Of a DNA stretch of 64,000 bases, positions 1 through 12,115 are shown piece by piece. Both the position numbers and the translations under genes were made by a program. Source of the stretch: Rhizomys pruinosus (Eukaryota; Chordata; Mammalia; Rodentia; Spalacidae); contig VZQC01006876.1 in assembly GCA_009823505.1 (NCBI GenBank), forward strand, positions 4,568,053 to 4,632,052, written 5' to 3'. A model generated the notes under the pieces. The model made no database searches. It was not told where the DNA came from and saw nothing but the letters and a program-made list of their open reading frames with translations. How positions within the stretch are numbered: position 1 is the first letter of the stretch; every line of letters starts with the position of its first letter.

Positions 1-310
1 AATAAATGATAATTAAATGAATTCTCTTTAACACCTTGTGTATATCCGTTATTTCCTTTCTAAAAATAGGTAACATAATTATTTTTCTGTTCTTATTTTT
101 GTCAAAATTCCTCCTTTTGTCATATGCACCTCAACATATCAAGAACTACAGATGAGCAACATGCAAATCAATAATGCCAAATATAATTTTATTTAAGAGA
201 GGCTAATTTCAACTGACAATAATTATTTCAGGTACTTTATATACTCTTTACATTTTAAATCTCATTTTTATTATTTCAATATATGTTAAAATACATAACA
301 AACCTACATA
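1..310. other. AT-rich sequence, nothing recognised
   Basis: No coding signal, RNA gene or clear repeat boundary was found on either strand. The sequence is AT-rich and ends where a recognisable repeat module begins. Confidence 0.5.
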
Positions 311-650
311 AGACATGTACAAGATTAAGCCAGTTAAAAAAATCCAGCGTGGACAGGGTTGAGAGTCTGGAGACCCCATCAACAGCTGAGGAGCTGTTGG
401 CTACTGATAGTTGTTGAGGAAGGGAAAGTCACTTTTTTTTAGAGGTTCCCATGCCCCAAGGGGATGACCCCATATCCATGAGCACATGGGTAGCCTAAAT
501 GGACTTAGTGGATTATAAAAAAGGAGAACTTGAACTTTGGAGATGTGTTGGGAGCAGGGGGAGTTAGAAGGGGAAAGCAGGGGTAGGTGTGTATGATGAT
601 AAAGACAGTGTATACAAAGATGAAAATTTCAAAGAATAAATCAATAAAAG
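311..650 (+). repeat. L1-3'-end-like module
   Basis: The segment runs from a 'catgtacaagattaagccag' head, through a purine-rich body, to an 'aataaatcaataaaag' tail. The same architecture recurs at 4820-5890, 15495-16090, 59815-60110 and 60800-61165 on the plus strand and 9650-10060 on the minus strand, so it is an interspersed repeat. The A-rich end gives the plus orientation. From memory of rodent repeats this resembles the 3' region of old muroid L1 (Lx) or HAL1 elements. The family name is an inference. Confidence 0.5.
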
Positions 651-2544
651 GTCAACATACTGAATTGTTGACCAGGTTGTCTACAAATAAGTTACCTCAC
701 AGTATGTTTGTGTAGACACTTGAATTATGAGGCACTCCTGAGATAGTTGTTTGATTCTCTTCACTTAAGGCCATCTTCCAGAGGGTGTTAGTCTGTGCTT
801 TGGTCTTGGAATCACTGATGAAGACCAAGTGTCTTGGTTCCCTGCTCTTTCCTCTCCTGTGCCCTGGGATGCAATGCAGGGAACATTAGCTCTCATGACA
901 AAGTATCTCTGCATGTTGGAAAGTTTCAGAATTAATCTTAGTTGAGAGTGTCCCACAGGATTTTGCATTATTAAGCAAAGAAGTTGTAAAAAAGGAAAAA
1001 TTTCTTTCTCTCAAACTTCTAAATTCTTGAAGTAGGGATTGGAAAGTGACAGAAACAAGAGGCAAAGTGACAAGAAATACACAGTGTTATTAATGCAGGA
1101 CTTGCACACATATAGGCTAACTTGGTGATCTCAGAGGGATTGTTAGAGCTTGAGTACATAGAGCATCTTAGAAAAGAATATTAGCTTTGTAAAGAAATCA
1201 TAAGAAAAGGAAAAGGAATGAAAATTAAGAGCTTAAATGAAGGAACAGTGAACTGCGAGGAGGTGCTATCTCTAGTAACTGGAAGACAAGAAATCCTGGT
1301 TAATAAGGCTTGCCCTGTAGATTTCTTTGATGCCATCCATGGGTTAATAAGACTTTAGAGTTGTGCATCCTCACTGAAAGCCATCCCGACCTTCCTGGTG
1401 GAAAGGAAAACAAAAGACAGTTTATTTTCTATGTGCTCTTTTTCAATTGCCTTAGTTGAAAATATTCCTTATGTTAAAGGCACATTTTGTTTTGGTACAC
1501 TCAGAACTCCTTCAGAGTCTATAAAGAGTGTTTGTTGTGCTGTGGGCTTTAGAATCATTTTAACCTAGACTTGAACTCCCTTTTCCACTATGGCCTTGGA
1601 GAGGTTAACTCTTCTCATAATAGAGATAGGAGCTATCCTTTATATCTCAAAAGGCAGTCACTGTGCCCAGGACAAGTCAGGAGCATTTCAGAAATTTGTT
1701 TTTATTATCACCATGACTGGGAGCTTATAGAAGTGGTAGAATAATACACATTTTGCCCATGACCCAAGGGTTGAGTGTGGGTGGAGATTAGTTTGCCAGT
1801 GGGGAAGAGAGTTCTGCTAGCAAGACTGTTTGCTTATATGAAAAGGAGCAACCACGAGGAGCTTGTTCAGTGATCAGCATTCATCAGACTTTTATGGGTG
1901 TACAGGGTCCAATTGGGGCCTTTTGTTTGAAGGAAGATGTGGAAAACTTGGAGAGGGCTCAAAAGAGAATGACTAAAAATGATTAGCTTGGAAAATGGGT
2001 CCTTGGAGGAAAAGCTAAAGAGATTTGGGTTATTTAGCATGAAGGAAAGTATCCTAGGAAGTGAGGAGAGGGGTGAGGGAAATGAGAAGACAGTGGATTT
2101 TATTTAAATTTTGATTTAAATCATTAGGCACAAAACCTGAACTGCTTTACAGTTTAAGAGAAGCCAAATTCATGTTGCCAACAATAGAAATAGATCCCAC
2201 TTTGTTTCCTCAGGAGGCGTGCGCTGCACATCTTAAAGCAGAAATTTATTTTTATCACATCACTGTTGCAAGAACAAAAGCAATGGAATATATTTTGAGA
2301 ATCCATTAAAATCAAAGCAGAGGTTTTCTTCTTTTTTTTTTTTAGTTCTTCAGGAGGAAAGATGAGTTTTTCTCTTGAATCACAGAGATTTTCTGATGAA
2401 TTAAAGACATACTCATACTCCCCCACCCCTGAAATATGATGTACAATAATAATTTAACTAAAATAATAACAAGTTTTATGTATTTGGTAGATACTTGTTT
2501 ATTGTTAGCAATTGACATGTTTAATTAGCTCCTAAGAAAAAATC
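651..2544. other. Unassigned stretch, no gene seen
   Basis: Short open frames on both strands (for example 765-968 and 2154-2426, minus) have no recognisable domain and low-complexity composition (a lysine run from poly-T). No splice-bounded exon could be supported. Treated as noncoding. Confidence 0.5.
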
Positions 2545-2740
2545 GGGCTGGAGGGATGGCCTAGCGGTTAAGGGCGCCGACTGCTCTTGCAGAGGACCCG
2601 GGTTCGATCCCCAGCGTACACATGGTGGCCGAGAACCGTCTGAAACTCCAATTTCAGGAGAACTCCAGTTCCAGGGGAATCCGACACCCTCTTCTGACCT
2701 TTAAAAAGAAAATAAACATATATATANATATATATATAAA
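2545..2740 (+). repeat. B2-type SINE (subfamily with internal 17-bp duplication)
   Basis: It starts with the tRNA-derived head (gggctggagggatggcctagcgg) that carries the pol III A and B boxes, with the B box at the 'gggttcgatcc' stretch. The body contains the doubled 'aactcca...' unit that marks the young B2 copies of this window (also 15205, 38262 and 47527). The 3' part is replaced by an AT run holding the only ambiguous base of the window (N at 2727). No clear target-site duplication was found. Confidence 0.85.
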
Positions 2741-4285
2741 TCACCCTTGGAGATTATATGTTTGAAAAAACAAAGTAAAATAGGCATTCTGATCCCTATG
2801 AAGGTCAGTGGAAATAATTGAAATATTTTATGTTTTAGTGGGTTTTGTTTGACTTTTCTTTTTCATTTCTGTCTTGGGAAAATAGAAGTCCTTTGTTTTC
2901 TTCAGTTACTAAATGTTTTCTCAATTTAGAACAAATTAGTTCAATAGAAGTAAACATTTTCCCTACACCTGTGAAATAGCTGCTATTGCTAAAAAATTAG
3001 ATTTTTGCTTGAAAGATTTAGGGTGATTTCAGGTGTTTAAACACTTTCCCTAGACCTCTAGAGTCTCTCGAAAATCTGATCAACAAATCCCTATCTAGGG
3101 TTGATAATTCCGCCTTAGCCCTAAAGTGTTCTCTAGAGGGCTTTGGAAATGGGGAGGGGTTTCTGGGTCTCTGCGTCAGTCATCCCACTTGGAAAGGAGC
3201 TTAATGTGCAGGGATAGTGCCATAAAGTGAATTGGTAATGGTTTACTTTATAATTCCATGGCCATGATAACAAAATTCTGGACTCAAATAGAAGTCTCTC
3301 CTCTTTTTTTTTACATAGGTTGCTAATTCATATTTATAGACCAGCAAAAAAAATCCAACAAAATCTCATTAAATAATTTTAAGTTGATACTTTAATTCAC
3401 CCTGTGTTTTACCAACATAAATGAATGAAATTACAATAAATACAGTGATAGATTTTAGTTTACTGGTTTCCACTACAATATGTAAATGGAAAATTATATT
3501 CAAAGTTTAGTTAGATCTTAGCTACAGTCATTTGTCATACCTTAAAGTGTTAGGTGGGAAAGGTACCATCTAAGCGAGGGATGATCCATGTAAACTGAGC
3601 CAGTAACTGAACAAAGTTAAGGTGTTTCCTTTAATGCTTTGCTGCTGCTTAGAAGGAGATCCAGCTGGTATGAGAGCTTGGGGTTGTGGCAATTCACAAG
3701 GCATTAATATTTTTATTACTCAATATTAGATATTGTAATTGTATGACCATCTCCCATAAGATTTGAAAGAAAAAAAAAGAGGTATGTTCTTTGTCACTAT
3801 GCTCTCTTGGATAGAAGTTTTGCAGTTGACCAATTTGTTTGGCATGAATAAGACTCTTAGTATTGACTCTTAACTTTTCTCATGGTTAGGCTGTACTTTA
3901 TTCAAGGGCTGAATCTGGAAATGAATGTCATACAATTTTCACCTTGGGAAGCTTAATATGATCTATTAAAAATTATGTATTTCCAACTTTAGTGAACTTT
4001 AATGGACAAATGCAAAATTTAGATATTTGAAGTATACAAATGGATGTTTTGATACACTTGTATATTGTGAAATGATGCAAATTAGCATGCTCATTATTTC
4101 ACATAATTACTTCCTTTAAGTGTATGGGTAGAAAACTTAGGAGCTACTCACTTACCAAATTTCAAGTATCCATTATAACTCACTTCTGTTTCACTAATTT
4201 CTGCTTTGATCTTAGTTATTTATTCCCATTTTGGGTACAGCTTGTTCCTGCTTTTATAGTGCCTTAAGTGTACCATTAGGATGTT
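2741..4285. other. Unassigned stretch, no gene seen
   Basis: AT-rich sequence with no coding signal or recognisable repeat. A small palindrome (ccctatctaggg, near 3090) is the only structure noticed. Confidence 0.45.
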
Positions 4286-4289
4286 TACT

Positions 4290-4805
4290 TAAGATTATTC
4301 TGATTTTTTTAATGTAGGCATTTGGAGCTATGAATTTCCCTCTTAGGACTGCCTGCATTATATCCTATTGGTTCATGTATGTTGTGTCTTCATTTCCATT
4401 CAGTTCTATGTATTTTTTTATTTCCTTCTTAATTTCCTCAATGATCCATCATCATTCAATAGTGTGTTGTTTAATCTCCATGTGTTCCTATATTTTCTTA
4501 ATTTCTCTTGCTATTGATTTGTAGTCTTAACCCATTGTGATCATATGGACTACAAAGAAATATTTCAATTTTCCTGACTTTGGTGAGGCTTTCTTTGTAG
4601 CAAAAGATGTGATCTATTTTAGAGAAGGTCCGTGGGCTCCTAAGAAGGATGTACATTCTATAATGTTTGGGGGGAGTGTTCTATAGATGACTATTAGGTT
4701 CCTTTGATCTATGGGGTAGTGGAGTTGCAGTGTTTCTCTGTTTGGGGTCTGGTTCATCTGTGTAATGGTGATAGTGGGATATTGAGGTTGCCCACCATTA
4801 CTGTT
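4290..4805 (-). repeat. L1 ORF2 fragment, old
   Basis: Read on the minus strand, this is diverged L1 ORF2 sequence from just after the endonuclease domain. It matches, with many changes, the same region of the younger L1s near 18500-18960 and 23050-23410: the 'cctcttaggactgc' block and the 'ctctgtttgg...' block are shared in order. It is fragmentary, with stops and indels. Confidence 0.75.
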
Positions 4806-4819
4806 TGGGGATTAACTAG

Positions 4820-5890
4820 AAATTTATCATAAGACCCCCATTGCTGAAGGCACCTCGCACTTCAGTCATAGGTCATAAAGAAATAAAGTTGGAGCTGAGC
4901 TGGAAGCTTCCTCCACTCTGATTAGCCTTATTGGTCCCAGAAAGTGTTGGGTAGTCTGCTGGAGGAGGAAAGTCATCAACCATCTTATTAAGCTGTGAAA
5001 CCTGCAAGCTATAGGAATGGCCTACCAGGAACGATATTCCCTCTAGTGCATTAGCAGCAGGGATGATATGGGGGCAACCAATCACTTTCTAATTGGATTT
5101 CCAGCCTATTCCACAGGAAGGAACTCATGCCTAGTACTGTAAACTGGATTAAGAGAGCTTGGCTGAGGAGGTCATAGGCAGGGAACCTACTACTATTGTT
5201 TTGCTAAACAGTAATGCTGTCAAGCTGTCCTCTAAATACTTATGTTTATGCTCACAGATTAGTGTTGCATCCAGCCTTCATCAGAGAAGCTTCTTACTAC
5301 AACAGGCCATGGTTAATGAAGAAACTCAAAATTGCTATAATAAATGATGGCGGACCTTGACCCCAAATGGGATAGGTTTAATACTCTTCCCAGGGCTCAG
5401 GGAACATCAGAGAAAAGGGGAATGGAAAAGACTGTGAAAGCCAAGGATGGGGAAATTTTTGACAAAGAGATGCTTTCTGGACATGACATAGTGGCTGCAC
5501 CCATAAACTCAGGGGTTACACGCACAAGATGGCCCAGGACTGGGCCCATCGAGATTTCATCATGAATGAGAGGGGGGCCCATGACCCCTTACCTCTCCCA
5601 GTTGTACTGTGGGCGATTAATGCTTGTTAGGGGAAGTGTGTAATTTTCCTCAGTGGTGTAGTCACAGGTAAATGGCCTGTCTTCCACTGATGAACTTCCC
5701 ACCAAGGTTTGGGCAAGGAACTCTGATTATTAGATTTAGTGACCCACACAAAAAGAAGTCAAAGAATTAGAAGAGGACTTGCTGAGAAGAGGGGTGCCTT
5801 TGGGAGAGGAATGGAGATAACTGAGTTAGATTGGGGGGTGACTAAAATTGATTATAGAAATATATGAAAAACTGTCAATAAAAGTGGAGA
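4820..5890 (+). repeat. L1-3'-end-like module, long copy
   Basis: About 1.07 kb ending in 'gtcaataaaag'. Around 5385-5450 it contains a module (cagggaacatcagagaaaagg, then 'gaaagccaaggatgg') that recurs at 15690-15730 (+) and inverted near 9655-9720. The later 'gacatgacatagtggctgc' and 'aagatggcccaggactgggc' blocks match the other copies. Two short open frames (5159-5347 and 5344-5565) lie within it and are not considered genes. Family assignment (muroid L1/Lx or HAL1 3' region) is from memory. Confidence 0.55.
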
Positions 5891-5924
5891 TAACTTACCA
5901 GGACTACAATGTATATACATTAGT

Positions 5925-6025
5925 ACTCAGTTGGTAGGAAAGAACTAACTCCCACAAGTTGCCCTCTGACCTTCATACTCATGAATGCAAGTCTTCACAC
6001 CCCCCACACACAAGTTTTTAAAAAG
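5925..6025 (+). repeat. B4/RSINE1-like SINE fragment
   Basis: The string 'actaactcccacaagttgcc' followed by 'ctctgacctt' and a CA-rich tail is the 3' half of this rodent tRNA-derived SINE class. The 5' half is missing or too diverged to see. Confidence 0.55.
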
Positions 6026-6029
6026 TGAT

Positions 6030-8265
6030 ATTTCATCTTCTTCATGTTATAAGACTGTCGTTAATACAGAGCCAGAATATAACAAGATGTCATTCATATT
6101 TCTATTTTAAAAGCTCTATAGTTTCCTTTCAACTCAAATATTTTTAAATATTCACCTTTGAAAGCTTTGTTTCTTTGTTCAAGCTGAAATAATTTTTTCA
6201 CCATTGATTCTATTGTTTCAAGCCTGGAATGATTCAAATTAAGTTTTATATACTATACTCATTTTGGTGAAATATTTAGAGATTTTATAATGTTGTAAAC
6301 CATTAGCCTGTAATTACATGAGCATGGTATAGAGATTAATCGCTCTGTTGAAATACTGCAGTGAACCATGATAGCCTTATTAATATAATAGTCTTGAACC
6401 ACTACGAATATTTAAAAAGTTAATCATTGCTACAGTTTGCATTTAGTTACAGGTTGTAAGAAAAACTATTTATAATTTTACCACCATTTTTCCAGTCTCT
6501 CAGAGAATCCCTAAATTTCATCCAGGGTTTGGAAAATTTTTAGCATGGTTTCAGTACACCTCAGTGATGTAGCTGTGGCCCAGAGATTTTTAAAGCAATA
6601 ATGTTACAAAGCAGAACAATACTGACTGTAGAAATTATTTAAGGTTGATTTATTGGTTCAAGCATATAACCTCATGACTACCATATGAGATTAAAATAGG
6701 CAGATATCAGAAAAAGGTAAATTCTATTCCTTAAATTATGTGTTATCCCCAGTAGATTATAAACTTGATGAGGTCAGGGAACTCTGTGAGGTGTGGTTAA
6801 CCGGGAGCACCTGACACAGGGAAGGAGATCCATAAGTCACGCACTTTTGAACGATTAAATGGAAGAATGCTTTAGATCCCACGCAGCATATGACCACTGT
6901 GGGGCTGTGTCTTCTGTTCTCTTCCTGCCACTCCTGCTTGTACAAGTAACCTTATTTCCCTCCTTCATTGGATGTATTTCTAGCCAGAGGGTAAACAATG
7001 GCAATACTCTAAGACCTCCATTTTGGGTATTGAAGGAAATGTGAGCATCTGCTTTATAAGTACTTGCCGTTGGTGTAGTAGGCTTGACACTATCCCTGCG
7101 GTAGACCTTTGATTTTTCCTGGTGACTGCAGCAGTGCTTTCACCTTACAATCCATCCTTCTACCTTGCTAAATTATCTGCCTATTGCACATTTTGGGGGA
7201 TATGCTAGCACCACCCACCAAGGCTGTGGCCCACCTCCTTCTCTAATGATCTCTATTTTAATCTAAGCCCTTTAATCTACTTTTCTGTTTTAATTGATTT
7301 CCCGAGTTTGGGGTCTAACAATTTTAGCCTACAATATTAAGAAAAATAATTTTGTAAGGAAGACAACCAATACTTATTTATCTCTTTTTCCATGATTATA
7401 TATAGGAACGTGCGGGTTTTATTGATTTTGCCTCTTGGCATTTAATAATGTTGACTGACTGCCCTTCTAATATTTGATTAGAGTTGTAAATGAGAAAATT
7501 AGACCTTGAGAATCTGGAGCTTAGGTAGCCTGGGATCCACCAGTGATAGATCTATCTTCTTGAATCAGCATGCCTGGAATCATTCTGTAAAATCCAACTC
7601 ATAAACCTAAGAATTAGATGGCATTAGATACAAGCCTCCTATCTCCCCAAGGGACACTCCTCATTGGAGTTTCTCTGGCAAAGAAAGGTAGGTGGGATGA
7701 TTCTCTGAAAAACAACTTGCCCGTGGGTGCAAAAGTGGATGTTCAATTACTTAAACACATGCCATCAAACCCCTGCTGTGCAAGGTGTTAAGTTGCTGAA
7801 AATTAAAAGATAAATAATGATGAATCTGATAATGAACTTGTCATCAAGGACCTGCAGTTGAGGGGAGGAAGGAGGTACGATCATTAGTGCATAAAATGTG
7901 TACATTAGAAGTAAAGCCCATTAGATGCAGCAGTAGCCTTGAGATAGAATATAGACTTTCTTGATAGGAGGGGGTTTCAGATTTAGCTCACACCTACCTT
8001 TCACATTTCCACCGGGAGAAATTCTAGTCTTGACTTAGAAACCACAGGGGATGGGGAATACGCTATGCCCCGATAGGCATCCTGGCATTCTAATCGTATG
8101 TCTTATAGCTTGCTACAGTTTCCACTGTGATTCCTAATTTAATTTATAGGATCCATCCAAGCTTAGCTCTAACTAACCCTTCTCACAATTCTCCAAGGGT
8201 TCGACATTGGTTATGATAATGTGGCTGTTAGTAACTGGGATATTTAGAAGGAAGATTTGGGGTAA
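6030..8265. other. Unassigned stretch, no gene seen
   Basis: Over 2 kb without a recognisable repeat or coding feature. Short open frames at 6757-6945 (-) and 6859-7044 (+) overlap in antisense and show no domain. Confidence 0.45.
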
Positions 8266-8269
8266 GGTT

Positions 8270-8600
8270 GGCTCTGGGGAGATGGCGTGAGGATGTGTGT
8301 TCAGATCTGGAAGACCTATGTACAAGCATATGTACAAGGCATGGTGATGAGCATCGTAATCCCAGCACTGCAGGAGTGAAGACAGGGAGATGCCTAGATA
8401 TCACTAGTTAGCCAGCTAAGTTGAGTTGGTGAGTGCCAGGTTCAGTGACAGACCCAGCTTCACAAAACAAGGTGAAGAGCAATTGAGCAGTGTTCTGAAG
8501 TCAATACCTGGCTTCCACATGTGCATGTGCACACACACACACACACATGAACATGTGCATACACAATATTTGTGTGTAAAAATCCTAAATTAAATAAATA
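8270..8600 (+). repeat. B4-type composite SINE with CA tract
   Basis: A diverged tRNA/ID-like head (gctctggggagatggcg) is followed by a B1-like body with the 'taatcccagcactgcagg' stretch and 'cagacccagcttcacaaaac', then a (CA)n tract at 8529-8546 and an A-rich tail. This order is typical of rodent B4 (ID plus B1) elements. It is old and diverged. Confidence 0.65.
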
Positions 8601-8644
8601 ATAACAAAATTATATGAAGGTTAAATTACAAAGTAGCAAGTTTA

Positions 8645-9235
8645 CTTATGATTTTTCATGCCTTCTTAGCTTTGGTTGACTGTCTCCCACATATCCTCTC
8701 CCCCATGTCCTTATGCTCCATCCCTGCTTCAACCATTCCACTACAGGATTCTGTCTTCTGCTTTCATTATCACATGTACTCAATTATCTGCCCCACCTTT
8801 CTCCCTTCTAACCACTTTTTCCCCTTTTGCAGATCCCTTTCTCATTTCTTGTCTTCAATATGCATGCCATACATAAATATACATACACAAAAATGAGAAT
8901 CTATAATCTGAAAATGAGAGGTAATGTGTGATATTTTTATTTCTGAGTCTGGATTATCTCACTTAATATAACATTTTTCAGTTCCATCCACGTTCCTGAA
9001 ATTTTCATAGTTTTGCTTTTGTTTACAGCTGAATAAAATTCTGTTCTGTACGTGCAGCACATTTTCACTATCCACTCCTCTGTAGATGGACCTCATGGGT
9101 GACTCCATTTCTTTGCTATTGTGAATAGAGCAGCAATGAACATGGATGTTCAAGTATCTCTCTAGTGGGTTATAGAGTCCTTTGGGTGCATGCCCAGGAG
9201 AGGTATAGCTAGATCATGCAGTAGCTCTGTGTTAT
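8645..9235 (-). repeat. Old L1 ORF2 3' fragment
   Basis: Read on the minus strand, it encodes diverged remnants of the ORF2 C-terminal region. The 'atgaacatggatgttcaag' and 'gctattgtgaatagagcagc' blocks are deeply conserved L1 3' ORF2 landmarks. The left end shades into unplaced sequence. No open frame of note survives. Confidence 0.7.
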
Positions 9236-9484
9236 AAGCCTCTGCATGCATATGTGTTAACTCCTATAATTTTTACAATAACACATGATGTGAACACTTC
9301 TCATTGCTTTTATTTTACAGAAGAAGACATGGAGCCCCAATGGAACTTAAATGAATTTTCCAGTGTTGTACATACTAGGAGCAGTAGGTTGAGGTCTGAG
9401 GATAGACATATGGTTCTAGAGCTCATTCGGTCACTGTTACTTCTGAGTTCATGTCTATATAGTTTTCCTTAAAATTTTCTCCTT

Positions 9485-9600
9485 TTTGGATAGGTTTGCA
9501 CATATAGCCTAAATTGGCCTTGCTTGTGTGCTCTTTTGCTCCAGTGCCCCAAGTGCTGGTATATACACCATCAAGCCTGGTTCTATGGTATAAAAAAAAC
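9485..9600 (-). repeat. Diverged B1-like SINE
   Basis: The order 'tagcctaaattggccttgc' then 'cccaagtgctggtatatac' then 'caccatcaagcctggt' matches a minus-strand B1 or proto-B1. Heavily diverged, so boundaries are approximate. Confidence 0.5.
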
Positions 9601-9649
9601 TCTCATCAGCATATAGGTAGCTCCTCAGCTGTCTAGAAAACTCTGTGTC

Positions 9650-10060
9650 CTACGGACATCCACCTCCTCTGGCTCTCACAATCTTTCTGTCCCTTCTTCT
9701 GCAATGATCCTGAGCCTTGGGAGGCAGAAGTTTGATATAGGTGTCCTCTTCAGGGAGATGTGATCTGCAGCCTCTTACTCTGCACATTGGCCAGTTGTAG
9801 GTTTCTGTGTTAAGCACCATCTGGTGCACGAGGAAACGTCTCTGGTGAGAGTTGAAAGATGCATTAATTCATGTGTGTAACAAGAGGTCAGTAGGAGTTG
9901 GTTTAATACTGTGCCCATTCAGCCAAGTAATCTGCTGAGAGTGGAAGAGTCAGTATTCTTTAAGAGTGTGACTCTGGGTGAGAGAATCAGGCTCCATTAG
10001 ACAGATCCTTACTAAAGGGCACTTGGGGACAGAACTCTGACTCCAAAGGCCTTAATTTTT
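9650..10060 (-). repeat. L1-3'-end-like module, minus copy
   Basis: The inverse complement of the module at 5385-5450 and 15690-15730 is visible at the left (ctctggctctcacaatcttt, then 'ccttcttctgcaatgatcc'). It continues with 'gccagttgtaggtttctgtg' and 'caccatctggtgcacgagg'. Confidence 0.55.
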
Positions 10061-10114
10061 GGAGTTTCTCTACTGGAGTAACTTGGGTACATGTGTGTGA
10101 AGAAAAGAATATTT

Positions 10115-10261
10115 GAGGGGGTGGAGAGAAGTCTCAGGGGGTTAAGAACACTAATTTCTCTTGCAGGTTTGTTACCAGCACAACATTATGGCTGACAACT
10201 CTGTGCAACTTAAGTTCCAAGGGATCTGAGGTCCTCTTCTGGCTTTCATGGGCATTCCATG
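10115..10261 (+). repeat. B2/B3-type SINE, 5' part, interrupted
   Basis: A diverged tRNA-derived head (ggtggagagaagtctcaggg) is followed by the 'ttaagttccaagggatctg' body and 'cttctggctttcatgggc'. The element is cut at 10262 by a DNA-transposon-like insertion. SINE-like tail sequence (catgggtgtgcatata) resumes near 10675 and runs into the AT tract. Confidence 0.6.
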
Positions 10262-10672
10262 GTGTGCTGGATAGCTTTAGTGTCAACTTGACACACCTGG
10301 GCTGAGGGAGCCTCAACTGGGGAATTGGCTCCATTGGACTGACCTGTGGCCATGTCTGTGGAGTATTGTCTTGATTGTTGAGCAATGTGTGAGGGCCCAG
10401 CCCACTATGGGTGCTGCCACCCTGGGCAGGTTGTTGTGTACTGTATAAGAGGTCAGGCTGGGCCTGGGCCAGAGGAGCAAGCCAGTGAACAGCATTCCTC
10501 CATGGCCTGTGCTTCAGCTCCTGCCTCCAGGTTCTTGCCCTGAGTTCCTACCTTGGGCTCCCTAAGTGATGAACTGTGACCCAGGATATGTAAGCTGAAT
10601 AAACCCTTTTCTCCCCAAGTTGGTGTTGGTCAGAGTGTTGTGTCACAGCAATGGAACACAAACTAGGACACA
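10262..10672 (+). mobile_element. Nonautonomous hAT-type element (URR1-like)
   Basis: It runs from 'tagtgtcaacttgacacacc' through 'ggagcaagccagtgaacagc', 'catggcctgtgcttcagc' and 'tgaataaacccttttctccc' to 'cacaaactaggacac'. This landmark order is that of a common rodent MER1/hAT-Charlie-like nonautonomous element (recalled as URR1). It sits inside an older B2/B3 SINE. Terminal repeats and an 8-bp target duplication could not be fixed. Confidence 0.65.
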
Positions 10673-10687
10673 TGGCATGGGTGTGCA

Positions 10688-10741
10688 TATATATATATAT
10701 ATATACATATATATACATGCATATATATATATATATATATA
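10688..10741. repeat. (TA)n microsatellite
   Basis: Alternating AT with occasional C/G interruptions, at the tail of the interrupted SINE. Open frames across it (10548-10751 and 10663-10950, minus) are low-complexity artefacts rich in Tyr and Ile. Confidence 0.9.
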
Positions 10742-10759
10742 TGCAAAGCACTCATACAT

Positions 10760-11565
10760 ATAAAAATAAACCAATAAGTAAATACTTTAAAAGGAATATT
10801 TGAGTTGTTTCCTGAGTTGTATGGACCATTATTAGGTCCATGCATCTGGTGGGCTGAGTCTGTTGCCACCATTTCTGGTCCTTTGTAGCCTATTCTCCCT
10901 GCATCTCTCTGTCTACCTGAGTTGTCCAGAATGATGCACAGTTCTGACAAACAGTCTACTTAGTAAATAACTCTGAGCCCTCTTCCTAGTAGGCTTCAAT
11001 CTTTGCTCATGTGTCTGACTTTGTATCATTCAGCCTTAGAAAAATTCCTGGTGAATCAGTCTAACAATAATCTCTACCTTCAATACCTGCTAGTCCTGAT
11101 GTCTGATCAAAATCGTCCCAGTAGATTCTTTATATTTCATTGTACTAGCTGCATTCAGCAGGAGTCCTGTAAAGTGATGGAACCACGACAGATCTGCCTT
11201 CAGCCAGGATGGATGGGAATTTTCTCTCCACCCACTGTGGACTGTTTTGATCTAGAACTTCATACACGACCAGAAATAGAGGTTATCAATCTAATTCTAC
11301 CTGCTGTTTTCAACACAAACATGAGAATTCTCATTGTTTCCAATGAATATTCACTGCTTATAGCACTTTGTTATTTTCACAATGAATTCTAGACACAATA
11401 CACAATACATACACATACTTTTTTTGAGTCAAGGACAAGGAAAGATCATGATGGATCAAGGATATATATTTCAGTTACTAGAGGAGCACATGTCTATGTT
11501 GAAAACTCAACTCAGTACTATACTGGAGTCTAATTCCCTCTTCCAAAGTGTTTGGTTGCTGCAGT
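10760..11565. other. Unassigned stretch, one longish open frame
   Basis: Contains an open frame of 129 codons (11003-11392, +) with no recognisable domain, signal or paralogue in the window. Codon use looks like unselected AT-rich sequence. I do not call a gene. Confidence 0.45.
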
Positions 11566-11569
11566 TTGG

Positions 11570-11750
11570 GAGTTTTATGCTTTTATTGTCACATAGAAAC
11601 CCTGGCTAGTCTCCAACTCACTGTGTAGTCAAAGATGACCTTGAATTTATGATCTTTCTTCTACTACTCTCTGAATGCTTGGATTGCAAGCATATGCCAC
11701 CACACTTTGTTTATTCAGTGCTCAAGACCAAACCCAGGGATATATGCATG
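11570..11750 (-). repeat. Diverged B1/proto-B1 SINE
   Basis: Minus-strand B1 order: 'gaaaccctggctagtctcc', 'aactcactgtgtagtcaaag', 'atgcttggattgcaagcata', 'ccaccacactttg'. Diverged and interrupted. Confidence 0.6.
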
Positions 11751-11759
11751 ATAGGCAAC

Positions 11760-12115
11760 TATTATGGCTTAAATGAGAAATATCCCTTATGGGCTCATGT
11801 ATTTAAATACTTGGTCCCAAGTTGGTGGGGCTGTGAGGCTACAGTACCTTTAGCAGGTGCAGTCTTGCTAGAGAAAGTCTGCCATTTCGGGTAAGCATCC
11901 AGGGTTTACAGCCTCACTCACTTCCCACTTATTCTGTTTCCTCTGTACACATAAGATGGGATCAGGCAAGTTCCTGATCCTGCTGACATGCAATGCCTTC
12001 CCTGCCATGAGGATTCTCTCCCTCTGGAATTAAGCCAAAAGAAAAACTCTTTCATCCTTAACTTGTATTTGGTCATGTTATTTTATTACAGCAACACAAA
12101 GTAACTAATAGCCAC
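11760..12115 (+). mobile_element. Nonautonomous hAT-Charlie-like element
   Basis: Landmarks in order: 'tatggcttaaatgagaaat', 'gggctcatgtatttaaatac', 'cagtcttgctagagaaagtc', 'ctctggaattaagccaaa' and a terminal 'cagcaacacaaagtaacta'. This is the layout of an old mammalian nonautonomous hAT family. A second copy with the same order lies at 60112-60425. No coding capacity. Confidence 0.6.

Noticed and set aside
2545..2620. tRNA gene (A and B box present)
   Set aside because: The boxes belong to the tRNA-derived head of a B2 SINE. No cloverleaf with intact anticodon and acceptor stems is formed. The same applies to the other B2/B3 heads.
10262..10672. Processed pseudogene (contains 'gaataaaccctttt' polyadenylation-like signal)
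   Set aside because: The same landmark order appears in other copies here (49745-50110) and there is no poly-A tail. It is an interspersed DNA element.
11003..11392. 129-codon open frame on the plus strand
   Set aside because: No domain, no signal peptide or repeat pattern, AT-driven codon use and no neighbouring exon-like features. Length is compatible with chance in 64 kb over six frames.
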